Source: an uncultured Candidatus Saccharibacteria bacterium
Lineage (GTDB): Bacteria; Patescibacteriota; Saccharimonadia; Saccharimonadales; HK-STAS-PATE-42
Length of the DNA: 64,000 nucleotides
Direction of reading: 5' to 3'
NCBI GenBank assembly: GCA_937871805.1
Contig: CALMQB010000001.1
Coordinates: 1-64,000, forward strand
In this document: positions 26,649-35,816 of the stretch, in pieces
Position numbering within the stretch: the first letter of the stretch is position 1
Layout of the letters: each line of letters starts with the position of its first letter
Program-made: the position numbers and the translations under genes
The notes under the pieces: generated by a model
Databases searched by the model: none
What the model was told of the DNA's origin: nothing
What the model saw: the letters and a program-made list of their open reading frames with translations, nothing else

Positions 26649-27349
26649 TTTTTACGAACCACTATATACAAATTTTTACCAAAAAATCTATGCGTGAAAA
26701 GTTCCAACGCCCTACTAAACGGAAATACATACCGGTCATAAAATCCGACCTGCTTTGGGCTAATTTTACCACTTTTTCCTCCAATGACTTTATAGAGTAG
26801 CGTAGTGAAAAAACCGAGCGGGTCACAATACCTAGTTTCAACAATTTCCGTATCAGCGAATTTGCACATTTCCTTTAGCATACGCCTTGAATACCTCCTT
26901 TGATGCTCAACAAGCTCATCCATCTTGCTGAATAAAATTTTAAACGCTGGCACATAAATAACTACCTCGCCACCAGACTTAACCTTGGCCAGAAGACCTT
27001 CCAGGACCTTCCTGTCAGCTTCTATGTGCTCAAAAACATTGAAGCTATAGGCAAGGTCGTACTCGCCGTTACCGACAGAAGAAATCGAGCTAAATGTCTT
27101 AAAACCATTTTTAGAAAGTTGTTCAACCTGGCTCTTATCAATTTCTAGGCAGTCTAAATTTTCGTAACCTTTGTCTCTGAGGAGGCTTGCATACGTTCCT
27201 ATGCCCGCACCGAAATCGATGATCCTAGCCTTCTTCTTGCCCGCAACCCTGCTAGATGCTAAACTCGCCAGATAGCGATTATAGTTTTTTGCCTTTTTCA
27301 TCGCTTCTAAATTATCCTGGCCAGTATAAACAAAATCACTTGCGGACAT
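26645..27349 (-). CDS. class I SAM-dependent methyltransferase
   Basis: The 234-residue protein has the Rossmann methyltransferase motifs: motif I IIDFGAGIGTYASLL (about residues 43-57), an acidic residue in LDCLEID and the post-motif YDLAYSFNVFEHIEAD. VEHQRRYSRRMLKEM matches many methyltransferases in polysaccharide loci. It probably methylates a sugar or a chain end. It heads a three-gene minus-strand operon whose members overlap or lie 15 bp apart. Confidence 0.88.
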   Translation of the reverse strand: MSASDFVYTGQDNLEAMKKAKNYNRYLASLASSRVAGKKKARIIDFGAGIGTYASLLRDKGYENLDCLEIDKSQVEQLSKNGFKTFSSISSVGNGEYDLAYSFNVFEHIEADRKVLEGLLAKVKSGGEVVIYVPAFKILFSKMDELVEHQRRYSRRMLKEMCKFADTEIVETRYCDPLGFFTTLLYKVIGGKSGKISPKQVGFYDRYVFPFSRALELFTHRFFGKNLYIVVRKK

Positions 27350-27463
27350 ATAATATATTTCTCAAATTTATAAATGGTTATTTATACTTACTTTAACACA
27401 AAGAGGCGCCCGAAGCTTAAGCTTAAGAATTTTCATGACCTCTTTTTATCCAGGGCATAATGC

Positions 27464-27469
27464 TATAAT
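27464..27469 (+). promoter_or_regulatory. -10 box (TATAAT) before the fused glycosyltransferase
   Basis: A perfect TATAAT lies 15 nt before the ATG at 27485 and predicts a leader of about 8 nt with no ribosome binding site. Confidence 0.6.
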
Positions 27470-27484
27470 CATTTTATAAAACAT

Positions 27485-30217
27485 ATGCTCAAACTATCGG
27501 AAATCAACCCCTTTTATAACTTTGGTGCGCAAAATAAAGTTCTGCTAACAACAGACAGCTATAAGTTTGCTGAGCAAACTATTCCCGAGGTAGTATTAGC
27601 CAGTTTAGAGGATGAAGACCTACTAATTTCGCCCTTCACAGTTAGGACCTCAATAAGGGCGAAGAGGATAGCAGACCATAGTTGGCGGCTACTAAGTGGC
27701 CCGGAACTCACTATGGTCAACTTAGAGCTGTATGGAGAACTAGAGCAAAAGATTCTAGGAATAAAGCCTAAAAATATAGTACTGTATGGCGCACTAGAAT
27801 CACTTTATGATATACGTCCTCTACTTAAATCTTTACGAACTTACCTAATTAGTAGACCAAACAGCACGCTTTCATTATTTCCACTTAATAAGAGCGGATT
27901 AAGCGGTAAGGTACACCGAACTTGGCCCCAGATAGAGAAGTTAGATGAGCTTATGGAGTCTTCAGGGTTTATAACAACCAAGACCAATAATGGGGTCATT
28001 CAGGCCTCATGTACCAAGAAGAGTCTAGACCGGCATCTTGAAGTCCTTAATCTCCCACAGTCAGAGACTAAAATAATACTCTGCACAACGGAACATCCAG
28101 ACTATAGAGTAACCGGCGGCATTGGCTCTTACATAAAAGAAGCCGATCTACTGTACCAAAATGATAGCGCTGTCTTAATCATGGACTTGGACCATAAAAG
28201 TGGTCATAATTCGGATATCATTGCTAAAAATAGATGGTTTGGTATGGAGGAGCTTCTAGGAGAGCCTCTTATAGATTACTCTTATAGGAATGATCATGGC
28301 ACATATGACGACGCACTACTCGAAGCACTCTATCAAATCTTCTTTTTCTACACCCCAGCTATAATCGAGTGCGGTGACTCTGAATGGCCAAATGCTATGA
28401 GGCTCATCCAAGCTAAAAACACTGGTCTTTTGCCAGCTGACATCAACATAGTAACGACCTCTCATGCCGGCAAAATACCGCTTGCCAACTGCAACAATAC
28501 CTATCCTGAATACAATGTAATACCTACAGCGATACGAGAGGCTTACTCTATAGCAAACTCAGATACAACATTTTTCTTAAGCAACTTTACCAAGCAAGTC
28601 TACCAAAGCTCTGGAGTGACCGCGAACAACCCGAGGCGCAAAAGAATTGCACTAGACCTATCCATATTTGACCAGTCTAAGTCTAATAAAAATAACTTCA
28701 GCAACGTGGAGAATATTATATATATCGGAAAACCAACTACGATAAAAGGGTTCGACATTTTTATAAAAACTATACTTGAGCTTGACGTAGAAACTCTAAA
28801 AAACCTCAATATAATTCTTTTGACCACATTTATTGAACCCACCGAGCCGGAGTGTATCCAGCTACTTTTAGACCTGAAGAAAAAAACTAAAGTTCAACAG
28901 TTTTCGCTCTCACGTAGAGACCTGATCACATTCCTTTGCGAAAGGTCCAATGATTCAATTGCCGTCATATCTTACCCGGCAGATAACCACCCCAACGCAC
29001 TCCTTGAAGTCATAGCCTGTGGAATGGACTTTGTGGCATCTAAGTCTGGAGGTATTCCGGAGCTTGTAAATCCCAAATATTCTGATAGTTTTTTAGCCGA
29101 GCACAACCCAAAAAAACTGGCCTCGAAGCTACTTTCAAGCATTGGCAGTAGACACTCAAGGCAAGAACTAGTCAATAATCACAAGTTATGGTTTTTCAAG
29201 ACTCAGAAAGAAATAAATAAAAGTTACAGCCTGCAGACCTTAACCGCAACTCTTGGCCCTACCACCAGAAAAATGAGTTCAGAACTGCTCGGTAACGAAG
29301 TAACTGTGATTATCCCATGCTTCAACACTGAACAAAGATACATTGTAGCGCTATGCGAGTCCTTAAACAGTCAGTCTGTAGTACCTAGTGAGGTTATATT
29401 TATTGACGACGGATCAGACATTAAGGGCTATGCGAAGAGCCTTAGATCCTGGGTAAACAGGAGTTACGAAGCTAGTGCGCGTGTGGTTCGAATGGATAAA
29501 AATAGGGGCCTAACTGCCGCAAGAAATAGGGGGCTAAATGAAGCGACCACGACTTTCATAGTCTGTATTGATAGCGATGATCTGGTTACGAATAAGTACA
29601 TTGAAGAAATGCTTAGGTCGATGAAGCTAAACCCGGACAGTACGTGCACAGTATCTTACAATGTCATGTTTAAAGATGGCAGGAAGCCTAGCTCTCTAAA
29701 TAAAAGATCCCCCCAATCCAGAGCTATTACTCAAAACCTAGCCACTGCTTTCTTTCCGGAAAATATCTTTGGTTCCGCTGGCGCCATCTTCAAAAGGGCA
29801 GAATTGCTTAGAATTGGCGGATGGGACGAGTCTGATCGAGCAATGTGGGAAGATTGGTCACTATACATAAAACTAACAACCCTAGGCCAAAAGATATCTG
29901 TCTTACCAAAAATTAACTACCTATACAGGGTCAGGGATGGTAGTATGGTAAGATCGTATAGTAAAAAAGACGGTGAATCTAAGCTAATAAAAAACTATTC
30001 CTCAATCCCCAGGCTAGACTCATATCTACTTTTTTCTCAAATTAATAACTTAAATAATATTTATAAAGGTAGGTATCCTCAACACATGTGGGATGCTATC
30101 GGCGCATACCATGTTGAAAAATATAAAGATGAGCTAACTGAAAAGTCTAGGCAGAAGAGCCTAAAAAAGTTAAGTAAAAGAGCACTCGTAAGGCTGACCA
30201 ACAGGTTAAAACGATGA
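27485..30217 (+). CDS. two-domain glycosyltransferase, GT4 fused to GT2
   Basis: The 910-residue protein has three parts. Residues 1-190 form an N-terminal domain of unknown role. About 195-590 is a GT-B enzyme with TGGIGSYIKEADLLY, IIYIGKPTTIKGFDIFI and the GT4 segment NALLEVIACGMDFVASKSGG. About 605-910 is a GT-A enzyme with VTVIIPCFNTEQRY, IFIDDGSD, NRGLTAARNRGLNEA and VCIDSDDLV. A fused pair could add two sugars in turn and so fix a disaccharide repeat. It ends in an ATGA overlap with the next gene. The region has none of the AAACTTAA motifs common elsewhere. Confidence 0.85.
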   Translation: MLKLSEINPFYNFGAQNKVLLTTDSYKFAEQTIPEVVLASLEDEDLLISPFTVRTSIRAKRIADHSWRLLSGPELTMVNLELYGELEQKILGIKPKNIVLYGALESLYDIRPLLKSLRTYLISRPNSTLSLFPLNKSGLSGKVHRTWPQIEKLDELMESSGFITTKTNNGVIQASCTKKSLDRHLEVLNLPQSETKIILCTTEHPDYRVTGGIGSYIKEADLLYQNDSAVLIMDLDHKSGHNSDIIAKNRWFGMEELLGEPLIDYSYRNDHGTYDDALLEALYQIFFFYTPAIIECGDSEWPNAMRLIQAKNTGLLPADINIVTTSHAGKIPLANCNNTYPEYNVIPTAIREAYSIANSDTTFFLSNFTKQVYQSSGVTANNPRRKRIALDLSIFDQSKSNKNNFSNVENIIYIGKPTTIKGFDIFIKTILELDVETLKNLNIILLTTFIEPTEPECIQLLLDLKKKTKVQQFSLSRRDLITFLCERSNDSIAVISYPADNHPNALLEVIACGMDFVASKSGGIPELVNPKYSDSFLAEHNPKKLASKLLSSIGSRHSRQELVNNHKLWFFKTQKEINKSYSLQTLTATLGPTTRKMSSELLGNEVTVIIPCFNTEQRYIVALCESLNSQSVVPSEVIFIDDGSDIKGYAKSLRSWVNRSYEASARVVRMDKNRGLTAARNRGLNEATTTFIVCIDSDDLVTNKYIEEMLRSMKLNPDSTCTVSYNVMFKDGRKPSSLNKRSPQSRAITQNLATAFFPENIFGSAGAIFKRAELLRIGGWDESDRAMWEDWSLYIKLTTLGQKISVLPKINYLYRVRDGSMVRSYSKKDGESKLIKNYSSIPRLDSYLLFSQINNLNNIYKGRYPQHMWDAIGAYHVEKYKDELTEKSRQKSLKKLSKRALVRLTNRLKR

Positions 30218-31569
30218 ACATGGAAAAAGAAAAATCAATCTTAGTTTTATCAGAAGGCCCCCCGCCATTAGGCGACACTAGGGTCGAAGGTGGCGGACTC
30301 CGTGCATGGGGCTTAGCGGCATCACTGTCCAGTGAAGGTCATAATACCACCTATGCATACAGGTCATCTTTCGAGGCAATTAGCGAAGAGTTAAAGCCAT
30401 CAGACGGAGTTAGGGTTACCCAATGGAGCCCAAGCAATATAGCCAAATTAATTGCAGAACACACCCACATAATATTAAGATACAGCATGGGTGAGATGAG
30501 TCTATTCCTCGACAACATCAAGGATGAACAAATTCTAATTGCCGATTGTTATATACCTATATCAGTAGAATATTCCGCCAGACAGTCAGAGGCTACAAAA
30601 CAGGAGTTAAAAAACTATACCCTGGAAAGCTTCTGGTGGGAAAAATGCATAGGCAGAGCAGACTACTTCTTGTATGCTGCAGACGAGCAGCTGCACTACT
30701 ATCTAGGCTACCTATCCGCCGTCTTAAAGCTAAACCCAGCAAGCTATGATGAAATAGGCAAGCGACTGATAAGGCTGCCCTATGGGTATTTCAAAAAAGA
30801 CATCGCAGAAGAACGCAAAAGACCTAAAAACCCATCTCTACTCTGGTATGGTGCAATATACCCCTGGTTCAACATGGAGCCACTGGTTGAGGCCGTAAAG
30901 CTGATCAAGGCCGAGCACCCAAACTTTAAACTAATTATTGCCGGAGCCAAAAACCCATACACGAGCAATATCGCATTTCTAGAGCATTACAAAAAAAGCA
31001 TTAAGCAGCTTGAGTCTGTGCGTGAATTTACCGAGTTCATAGGCCATACGCCATATCACGAAAGGTTTAGTATATACTCCAAAGGAAGCGCTATAATAAC
31101 CCTCAACAAGGAGGGTTTAGAAAATAAGCTCGCATGGCGGACAAGACTGGCAGACTACATAGCTGCGAAAGTCCCAATTATAACTAACGGCGGTGACCCT
31201 CTAGGTGAAAGATGCATAGGTGCTGGAGTGGCAATAAGAATAGAGGACATGGCATCACCAGAAGCCATAAAAAAAGCTTTTCAAAAGAGCCTTTTCATGA
31301 AGACGGCACCCAACAATAAACTACTTGAAGAAATGACCTGGGAAAACAATATCGGCCAACTTGCAAATGCTATAAATTCCTCCAGCAGACTAGCATCCTC
31401 GCCAAGGAGGCTAGAGAATCCAAACACAAGGATATTAATCCTGAAGTCCAAAACCTATTCTATTGCCTCTTACGCCAAGCATGTGCTAAAAGAAGAGGGA
31501 ATAGCTAGCCTCATCAAAAAAATTGGTACAAAGCCTCTTAAAGTCGTATCTAATTTTATAAAAAACTAG
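30214..31569 (+). CDS. GT4-like glycosyltransferase
   Basis: The 451-residue protein starts with ILVLSEGPPPLGDTRVEGGG, the Gly-rich loop of GT-B enzymes. The donor domain carries LLWYGAIYPWFNMEPLVEAV, FKLIIAGAKNP and FTEFIGHTPYHERF. The usual E-x7-E motif is weak: the region near WRTRLADYIAAKVPIITNGG takes its place. This matches the GT-B proteins of some actinobacterial O-chain or teichoic-acid loci. The start overlaps the previous stop (ATGA), so the two are translated together and probably act on the same glycan. Confidence 0.78.
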   Translation: MNMEKEKSILVLSEGPPPLGDTRVEGGGLRAWGLAASLSSEGHNTTYAYRSSFEAISEELKPSDGVRVTQWSPSNIAKLIAEHTHIILRYSMGEMSLFLDNIKDEQILIADCYIPISVEYSARQSEATKQELKNYTLESFWWEKCIGRADYFLYAADEQLHYYLGYLSAVLKLNPASYDEIGKRLIRLPYGYFKKDIAEERKRPKNPSLLWYGAIYPWFNMEPLVEAVKLIKAEHPNFKLIIAGAKNPYTSNIAFLEHYKKSIKQLESVREFTEFIGHTPYHERFSIYSKGSAIITLNKEGLENKLAWRTRLADYIAAKVPIITNGGDPLGERCIGAGVAIRIEDMASPEAIKKAFQKSLFMKTAPNNKLLEEMTWENNIGQLANAINSSSRLASSPRRLENPNTRILILKSKTYSIASYAKHVLKEEGIASLIKKIGTKPLKVVSNFIKN

Positions 31570-31570
31570 C

Positions 31571-32857
31571 CTAGCCACCGAGTAAACGTCTTCCGAGCCC
31601 TCTGACCCCCCTAAACAGCAAGCGTGCACAATTCTTAAAATTAGGCTCTACCTGTCCAGAGGATATCATTTCGGCCATTAAATCTACTTGAACCGACTCT
31701 TTGTTCCTGTCACTCTTGTCAACAATATTCTCTAAAAAGCTGAGCTCTGCAAGAAATGCAGACCTTTGCTTCTTCTCATTGAATCTACTTGCAACACTAT
31801 CAATCCGCTGCTGCATAGGGACCAAACCCTTTTCACCATCTTGGATAACGCAACTAATCACCCTAGCAAGGTCATTCGGATTACCTGGCTCGAATAAAGC
31901 CCCAATGCCCCCACCCAATATCTCTGGTGTTGCCCCTGAATTAGAGCCAATAACAACTCTACCAGATGCTACCGCCTCAATTGTTGTCCTTCCTAGGGCC
32001 TCATTCAATGAAGGCACCACTACTACATTAGCCCATTCATACTGCACCACAGAGTCAGTGAATTTATCAATAACCTCTATTCTATCACTTAAGACCTCAA
32101 CTCTTTCTTTAAGGAGCCTGCAAAATTCCTTATCTGCAACGGGTCCCGCAATCCTAACATCCAACCTTAAAAAGTCTTTCTTGTTTAGCTTTTCGAGTGC
32201 TTCTATGAGAAGAAGCTGGCCTTTAGAACTTTTAATTGCGCCCAGAAGTAGCAACCTAATCTTGCCATCATTATACCTAGCTTCGGGAATAGCAGTCAAA
32301 CTCACCAGATCAATTGCTTGAGGAATTATATTAACACCCACGCCACGAACTTCCTCAGTACTGATATGCTCCTTAACGGCATCACTGATCGTAATAATCT
32401 TATTACTATTCTCAGAAATAAACTTAAGGCTATGTTTATATCCAAGAGTAAATTTTAAACCATGATCAATGTCGCCAAACTCATGAATGTACCATAAATG
32501 TGGCTTATTTTCTAGTTTTGCGCAATATGCCAACCAGGGGTTTACCATACTATTTGTAAATGTGAAATCAGACCTAGCAACCTCTCTTCTTATCCTGCTC
32601 AGTGAACCTTTTAACCTTTCCTCAGAGACATGCTCACCATAAGAAGACCCGCTACACCACCAGGGAGTAAACGCTACAACTACTCTTACCGTAACCTCTA
32701 GTCCTCTTAATCTCTCAACAAAACCTCCGACATCAGCAGGAACTATTACAGTCCAATCTAGATAGTCTGACGTTGTGGCAATTAGAGAAATCAGAACAGC
32801 CTCTGCTCCACCAGTGAATTCTGAGGTGTGAGAAAGGCAAACAATCTGCTTCTTCAT
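31571..32857 (-). CDS. GT4-family glycosyltransferase
   Basis: The 428-residue GT-B enzyme has an N-terminal Gly-rich loop (TSEFTGGAEAVLISL), acceptor-side HLWYIHEFGD and an interdomain linker NKIITISDAVKEHI. The donor domain carries LLLLGAIKSSKGQLLLIEAL and the E-x7-E segment EALGRTTIEAVASGRVVIGS. It closes the minus-strand part of the glycan locus, 18 bp after the secreted protein gene. Only one AAACTTAA motif, near 32425, lies within it. Confidence 0.87.
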   Translation of the reverse strand: MKKQIVCLSHTSEFTGGAEAVLISLIATTSDYLDWTVIVPADVGGFVERLRGLEVTVRVVVAFTPWWCSGSSYGEHVSEERLKGSLSRIRREVARSDFTFTNSMVNPWLAYCAKLENKPHLWYIHEFGDIDHGLKFTLGYKHSLKFISENSNKIITISDAVKEHISTEEVRGVGVNIIPQAIDLVSLTAIPEARYNDGKIRLLLLGAIKSSKGQLLLIEALEKLNKKDFLRLDVRIAGPVADKEFCRLLKERVEVLSDRIEVIDKFTDSVVQYEWANVVVVPSLNEALGRTTIEAVASGRVVIGSNSGATPEILGGGIGALFEPGNPNDLARVISCVIQDGEKGLVPMQQRIDSVASRFNEKKQRSAFLAELSFLENIVDKSDRNKESVQVDLMAEMISSGQVEPNFKNCARLLFRGVRGLGRRLLGG

Positions 32858-32875
32858 AAGGTGGGCTTTAAGTTG

Positions 32876-34174
32876 CTAAGGTATGTAATAAGCCACACCC
32901 TCTAGTGTGAAGCCCAGGGTTTGTACGACAAAATTACGTTCCGAAACATCAGAAGTCCAAAAATGCCTTTCCGCTCTCCTGTCATAAAGCCTCCAAACCG
33001 GTCTAGCGTCAGAAAGACTGGAGGGAGCCGAGCAGTAAGCCAGTCCTTCTTGCCTAAAACCCAGACTGTTAGCCACAAAACTGTACTCAGCAAGGTCGGG
33101 TGTCCAAAAGTGGGTTTCTCGAGCAGGATTATAGGCACGATAAACTGGTACGGCACCAGCTACTGAACAACTCATAGTTATAAAGGCTCCTTCCCCCTCC
33201 TTAAACCCCAAACTAGTAATAGTAAAATTTCTTTCTGACTCATCTATGGTCCAGAGGTGTCTGTTTGTCTTGGGGTTATACGCCCTATAAACGTACCTTC
33301 TCGAAGCGTCTAAGGCAGGTAGCGGGCCAGGGATATTAAAGTTTACACTTCCAAACCAATCCCTAAAATACCTCCAAAAATTCCTATTTCCATATGCCGA
33401 ACAGCCATCACCAGTGCCATATAGATTATTTAGGGCAGCAGCATTTGGTCTATACGGTGTGTAGTTATATAGGGCAGCAGTTGCTCCATTTTCTATAAAT
33501 ACATTACTGGTCCCACAACTAGTGTTTGGCGACCACAGGATGGAGTTAACTTGCCCAGCTTTATACCTGTAACCAGACGAATTATTGACATAACGCTTAA
33601 ACTGATATGCAGCCTTTGTCACCTGGTTCATGAATCCATAGTACTGTTCATTACACGGAGCGGTATCTGGGCAGCCATAACCTGTGGCTATCTGATACTG
33701 CCTAGGAACTGGCCATTCGTCAGTTACTAAAGCTTGCTCTTTTTGTAGAAGTACAATCAGCGCCTTAGAACTAACTCCATGATCTGCGCTAACCTTATAG
33801 ATGATCTCGGCCGCAGTCATCGAACCAGGAGGGGAGTATGACGGGTTGCCAATATTATTCTGGTGGTTAGAAATATTTTCTCGATATTGCGGCAGACATG
33901 TAAAAGTTGTCGGAACACCGCGACTTGCAGCATATTGGGCGCGAGTCACCCCGCCGGTCATTTTTGTACCGTTCGTATCGCAAGCCACCTTGCCGTTTAA
34001 AAAGTTCTGTATCTCACCAACACTCATTGAGTTACTGTTAAAGAAAACTGCATCATCAATTATTCTCCCAGCATTGAACTCCGAACCGCCTAAAGCGCTA
34101 GAGTGACCAGAAAAAAATATACCCACTATTAGGAAAAATAGTACGCCTGAAGTATATTTTATAAAGTTTTTCAT
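32876..34174 (-). CDS. secreted protein with three C-terminal DUF5648-like repeats
   Basis: The 432-residue protein has a signal peptide (hydrophobic residues 9-25, cleavage near HSSALGG). A middle domain (about 30-275) contains AAEIIYKVSADHGVSSKALIVLLQ and Cys pairs (ATGYGCPDTAPCNEQYYG), recalling lytic-transglycosylase-like folds of actinobacterial surface proteins. The last 145 residues hold three repeats of about 45 residues, each with YRAYNP or a variant, a His-[LF]-Trp-Thr step and a Leu-Gly-Phe step. Such repeats occur at the ends of secreted hydrolases and adhesins. It may act on, or stick to, the surface of a host or neighbour cell. That role is inference. Confidence 0.75.
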   Translation of the reverse strand: MKNFIKYTSGVLFFLIVGIFFSGHSSALGGSEFNAGRIIDDAVFFNSNSMSVGEIQNFLNGKVACDTNGTKMTGGVTRAQYAASRGVPTTFTCLPQYRENISNHQNNIGNPSYSPPGSMTAAEIIYKVSADHGVSSKALIVLLQKEQALVTDEWPVPRQYQIATGYGCPDTAPCNEQYYGFMNQVTKAAYQFKRYVNNSSGYRYKAGQVNSILWSPNTSCGTSNVFIENGATAALYNYTPYRPNAAALNNLYGTGDGCSAYGNRNFWRYFRDWFGSVNFNIPGPLPALDASRRYVYRAYNPKTNRHLWTIDESERNFTITSLGFKEGEGAFITMSCSVAGAVPVYRAYNPARETHFWTPDLAEYSFVANSLGFRQEGLAYCSAPSSLSDARPVWRLYDRRAERHFWTSDVSERNFVVQTLGFTLEGVAYYIP

Positions 34175-34177
34175 AGA

Positions 34178-34735
34178 TTAATTTATTTGGACCACTTTAC
34201 TTACAGACTTACCCTCATAATTTACGACAAGCTGCCATTCACCAAGCCTTGCAAACTCAGCTTCAGGAATAACGACTGAACAGGTGCCGCCGCTCAAAGG
34301 TACGGACTTAACCACTGGCCTGTCAGCTTCAGTAGAAAAATTAAACTCACAATTACCACCAGTTACTCCAGAAACATTGACTGAAGACTTAACTACACCC
34401 CCAGATTGCTCAAAGCTAGGCGATCCTAAAGTGGCCACGCCGCCAGAAGGTGGCTCAACCTGCCCGCCCCCGGCATCACCATCCTTTATGGGGTCGCCAG
34501 ACAAACCTAGCCTAGCATCTTCCGCCTCTTTTTTTGCTCGTTCAGAATCAGCTTGTTCAACCTCTCTCTGTTCAGCTTGACTTAATTGAACAGAATTGTC
34601 TTTTCTTAACAGCAACCAGCCGGCAGTTCCGGCCCCAACCATGAAGACTCCAATAAGCGCAATCAGGACAACCTTTTTTTTCAAGGTTACTTTACGATTT
34701 TGATTACCTTTTTTCAATTTTTTATTTTTTTGCAT
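34178..34735 (-). CDS. single-pass membrane protein with extracytoplasmic beta domain
   Basis: The 185-residue protein has a very basic start (1-20), one membrane helix (about 22-45, VVLIALIGVFMVGAGTAGWLLL), a charged stretch and a Gly/Pro-rich linker. A C-terminal beta-sandwich-like domain (about 105-185) contains two Cys that could form a disulfide (GGNCEFNF, GGTCSVVI). It reads like an Ig/FN3-type surface domain. It sits 3 bp upstream of the secreted DUF5648-like protein, so the two surface proteins are probably made together. Confidence 0.68.
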   Translation of the reverse strand: MQKNKKLKKGNQNRKVTLKKKVVLIALIGVFMVGAGTAGWLLLRKDNSVQLSQAEQREVEQADSERAKKEAEDARLGLSGDPIKDGDAGGGQVEPPSGGVATLGSPSFEQSGGVVKSSVNVSGVTGGNCEFNFSTEADRPVVKSVPLSGGTCSVVIPEAEFARLGEWQLVVNYEGKSVSKVVQIN

Positions 34736-34827
34736 ACCCGCGAGTGTTTAAGATTAAACTTAAGCATCATTATAGTCTAAAGTACTATGCCCGTGTCAAT
34801 AGAGGAGTTAGCTCAAAATCAAATTCC

Positions 34828-35316
34828 TTACTCTTCCTTACTCTTCTTCGACTTACTCATTACAATATCTGCAATGCCCAGGCCCATTACAATAACTCCG
34901 ATCGGAGTTATAAAACTCTCTACAAAACCATACAGCGGCCCATTAGCCAGGCCACTCAAGCTAGAGGTGGTCGCCATAATTTGCCCAACGTAATATCCAG
35001 TCAGAACGCCAAGCAGTAGGCTTAGCCCAAGCCTTAAACTTAAATGACCACGTGCACTCCTAAAATTGAGCAACGCTAAAACTGTAGGGAAGAGCACAAA
35101 AAACAGCGCAACCCCCGCGTTTATAAAACTGACATTTCCCTCAACCCCATGAGTCGAAATCCACTCTACAAAGCTAGAGTTATATTGGGTGTTAAAAAAT
35201 AGCCCCGCATAAAGCCCAAAGACTGCTCCACCAATTGTACTTTTACGCAAATAGGCACTTACCGCAAACATTACAGAAAAACCAATCATTAAAATATCAA
35301 TCATAAGCTTAATCAT
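34828..35316 (-). CDS. small polytopic membrane protein
   Basis: The 162-residue protein has about four membrane helices (MIDILMIGFSVMFAVSAYL; SFINAGVALFFVLFPTVLALL; LGLSLLLGVLTGYYVGQIM; ITPIGVIVMGLGIADIVM) with short loops and a Lys-rich cytoplasmic end. No family is recognised. It follows rplL on the minus strand, but a strong terminator lies between them, so it has its own transcript. Confidence 0.6.
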   Translation of the reverse strand: MIKLMIDILMIGFSVMFAVSAYLRKSTIGGAVFGLYAGLFFNTQYNSSFVEWISTHGVEGNVSFINAGVALFFVLFPTVLALLNFRSARGHLSLRLGLSLLLGVLTGYYVGQIMATTSSLSGLANGPLYGFVESFITPIGVIVMGLGIADIVMSKSKKSKEE

Positions 35317-35320
35317 ATCA

Positions 35321-35351
35321 AAAAATAAGTCGGTTTTAACACCGACTTATT
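35321..35351 (-). terminator. intrinsic terminator after rplL
   Basis: An 11-bp stem (AATAAGTCGGT with its complement, 6-nt loop) is followed by a run of six T on the minus strand. It lies just downstream of the rplL stop and ends the rplJ-rplL transcript. Confidence 0.88.
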
Positions 35352-35376
35352 AATTTTAGAGAATCTAAACTTAAAC

Positions 35377-35754
35377 TTAAGTTAGTTCTACAGTTGCTCC
35401 AGCATCTTCTAGAATCTTCTTAGCTGCCTCAGCGTCTTCTTTATTGACACCTTCTTTTACAGCCATTGGAGCTCCATCGACAATAGCCTTAGCTTCACCA
35501 AGCCCAAGACCTGTAATTTCTTTAACTGCCTTAATTGCAGCAACTTTTTGTGCTCCTGCATCTTTTAGCATTACAGTGAACTCACTTTTTTCGTCTGCAG
35601 CAGCTTCTTCGCCGCCAGCAGCAGGACCAGCTACTGCAACAGCAGCTGCAGCAGGCTCTATGCCATACTCATCTTTTAGAATGTCACTTAGTTCTTTTAC
35701 TTCTAGAACAGTTAGTTTAACTAGTTCTTCTGCCATTTTCTTAACGTCTGCCAT
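35377..35754 (-). CDS. rplL: 50S ribosomal protein L7/L12
   Basis: The 125-residue protein has the N-terminal dimer domain ([21 protein letters not shown]), a flexible Ala/Gly/Glu hinge (about residues 35-53) and the conserved C-terminal factor-binding domain ([35 protein letters not shown]). It forms the stalk that recruits translation GTPases. It follows rplJ by 62 bp, the usual order. Two overlapping AAACTTAA motifs lie across its last codon, its stop and the bases just after. Confidence 0.97.
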   Translation of the reverse strand: MADVKKMAEELVKLTVLEVKELSDILKDEYGIEPAAAAVAVAGPAAGGEEAAADEKSEFTVMLKDAGAQKVAAIKAVKEITGLGLGEAKAIVDGAPMAVKEGVNKEDAEAAKKILEDAGATVELT

Positions 35755-35816
35755 AATTATTTATTCCTTAATCTTATTTTAAATTTAACTTATCAATTTA
35801 TTTACTTTAGCACGCC

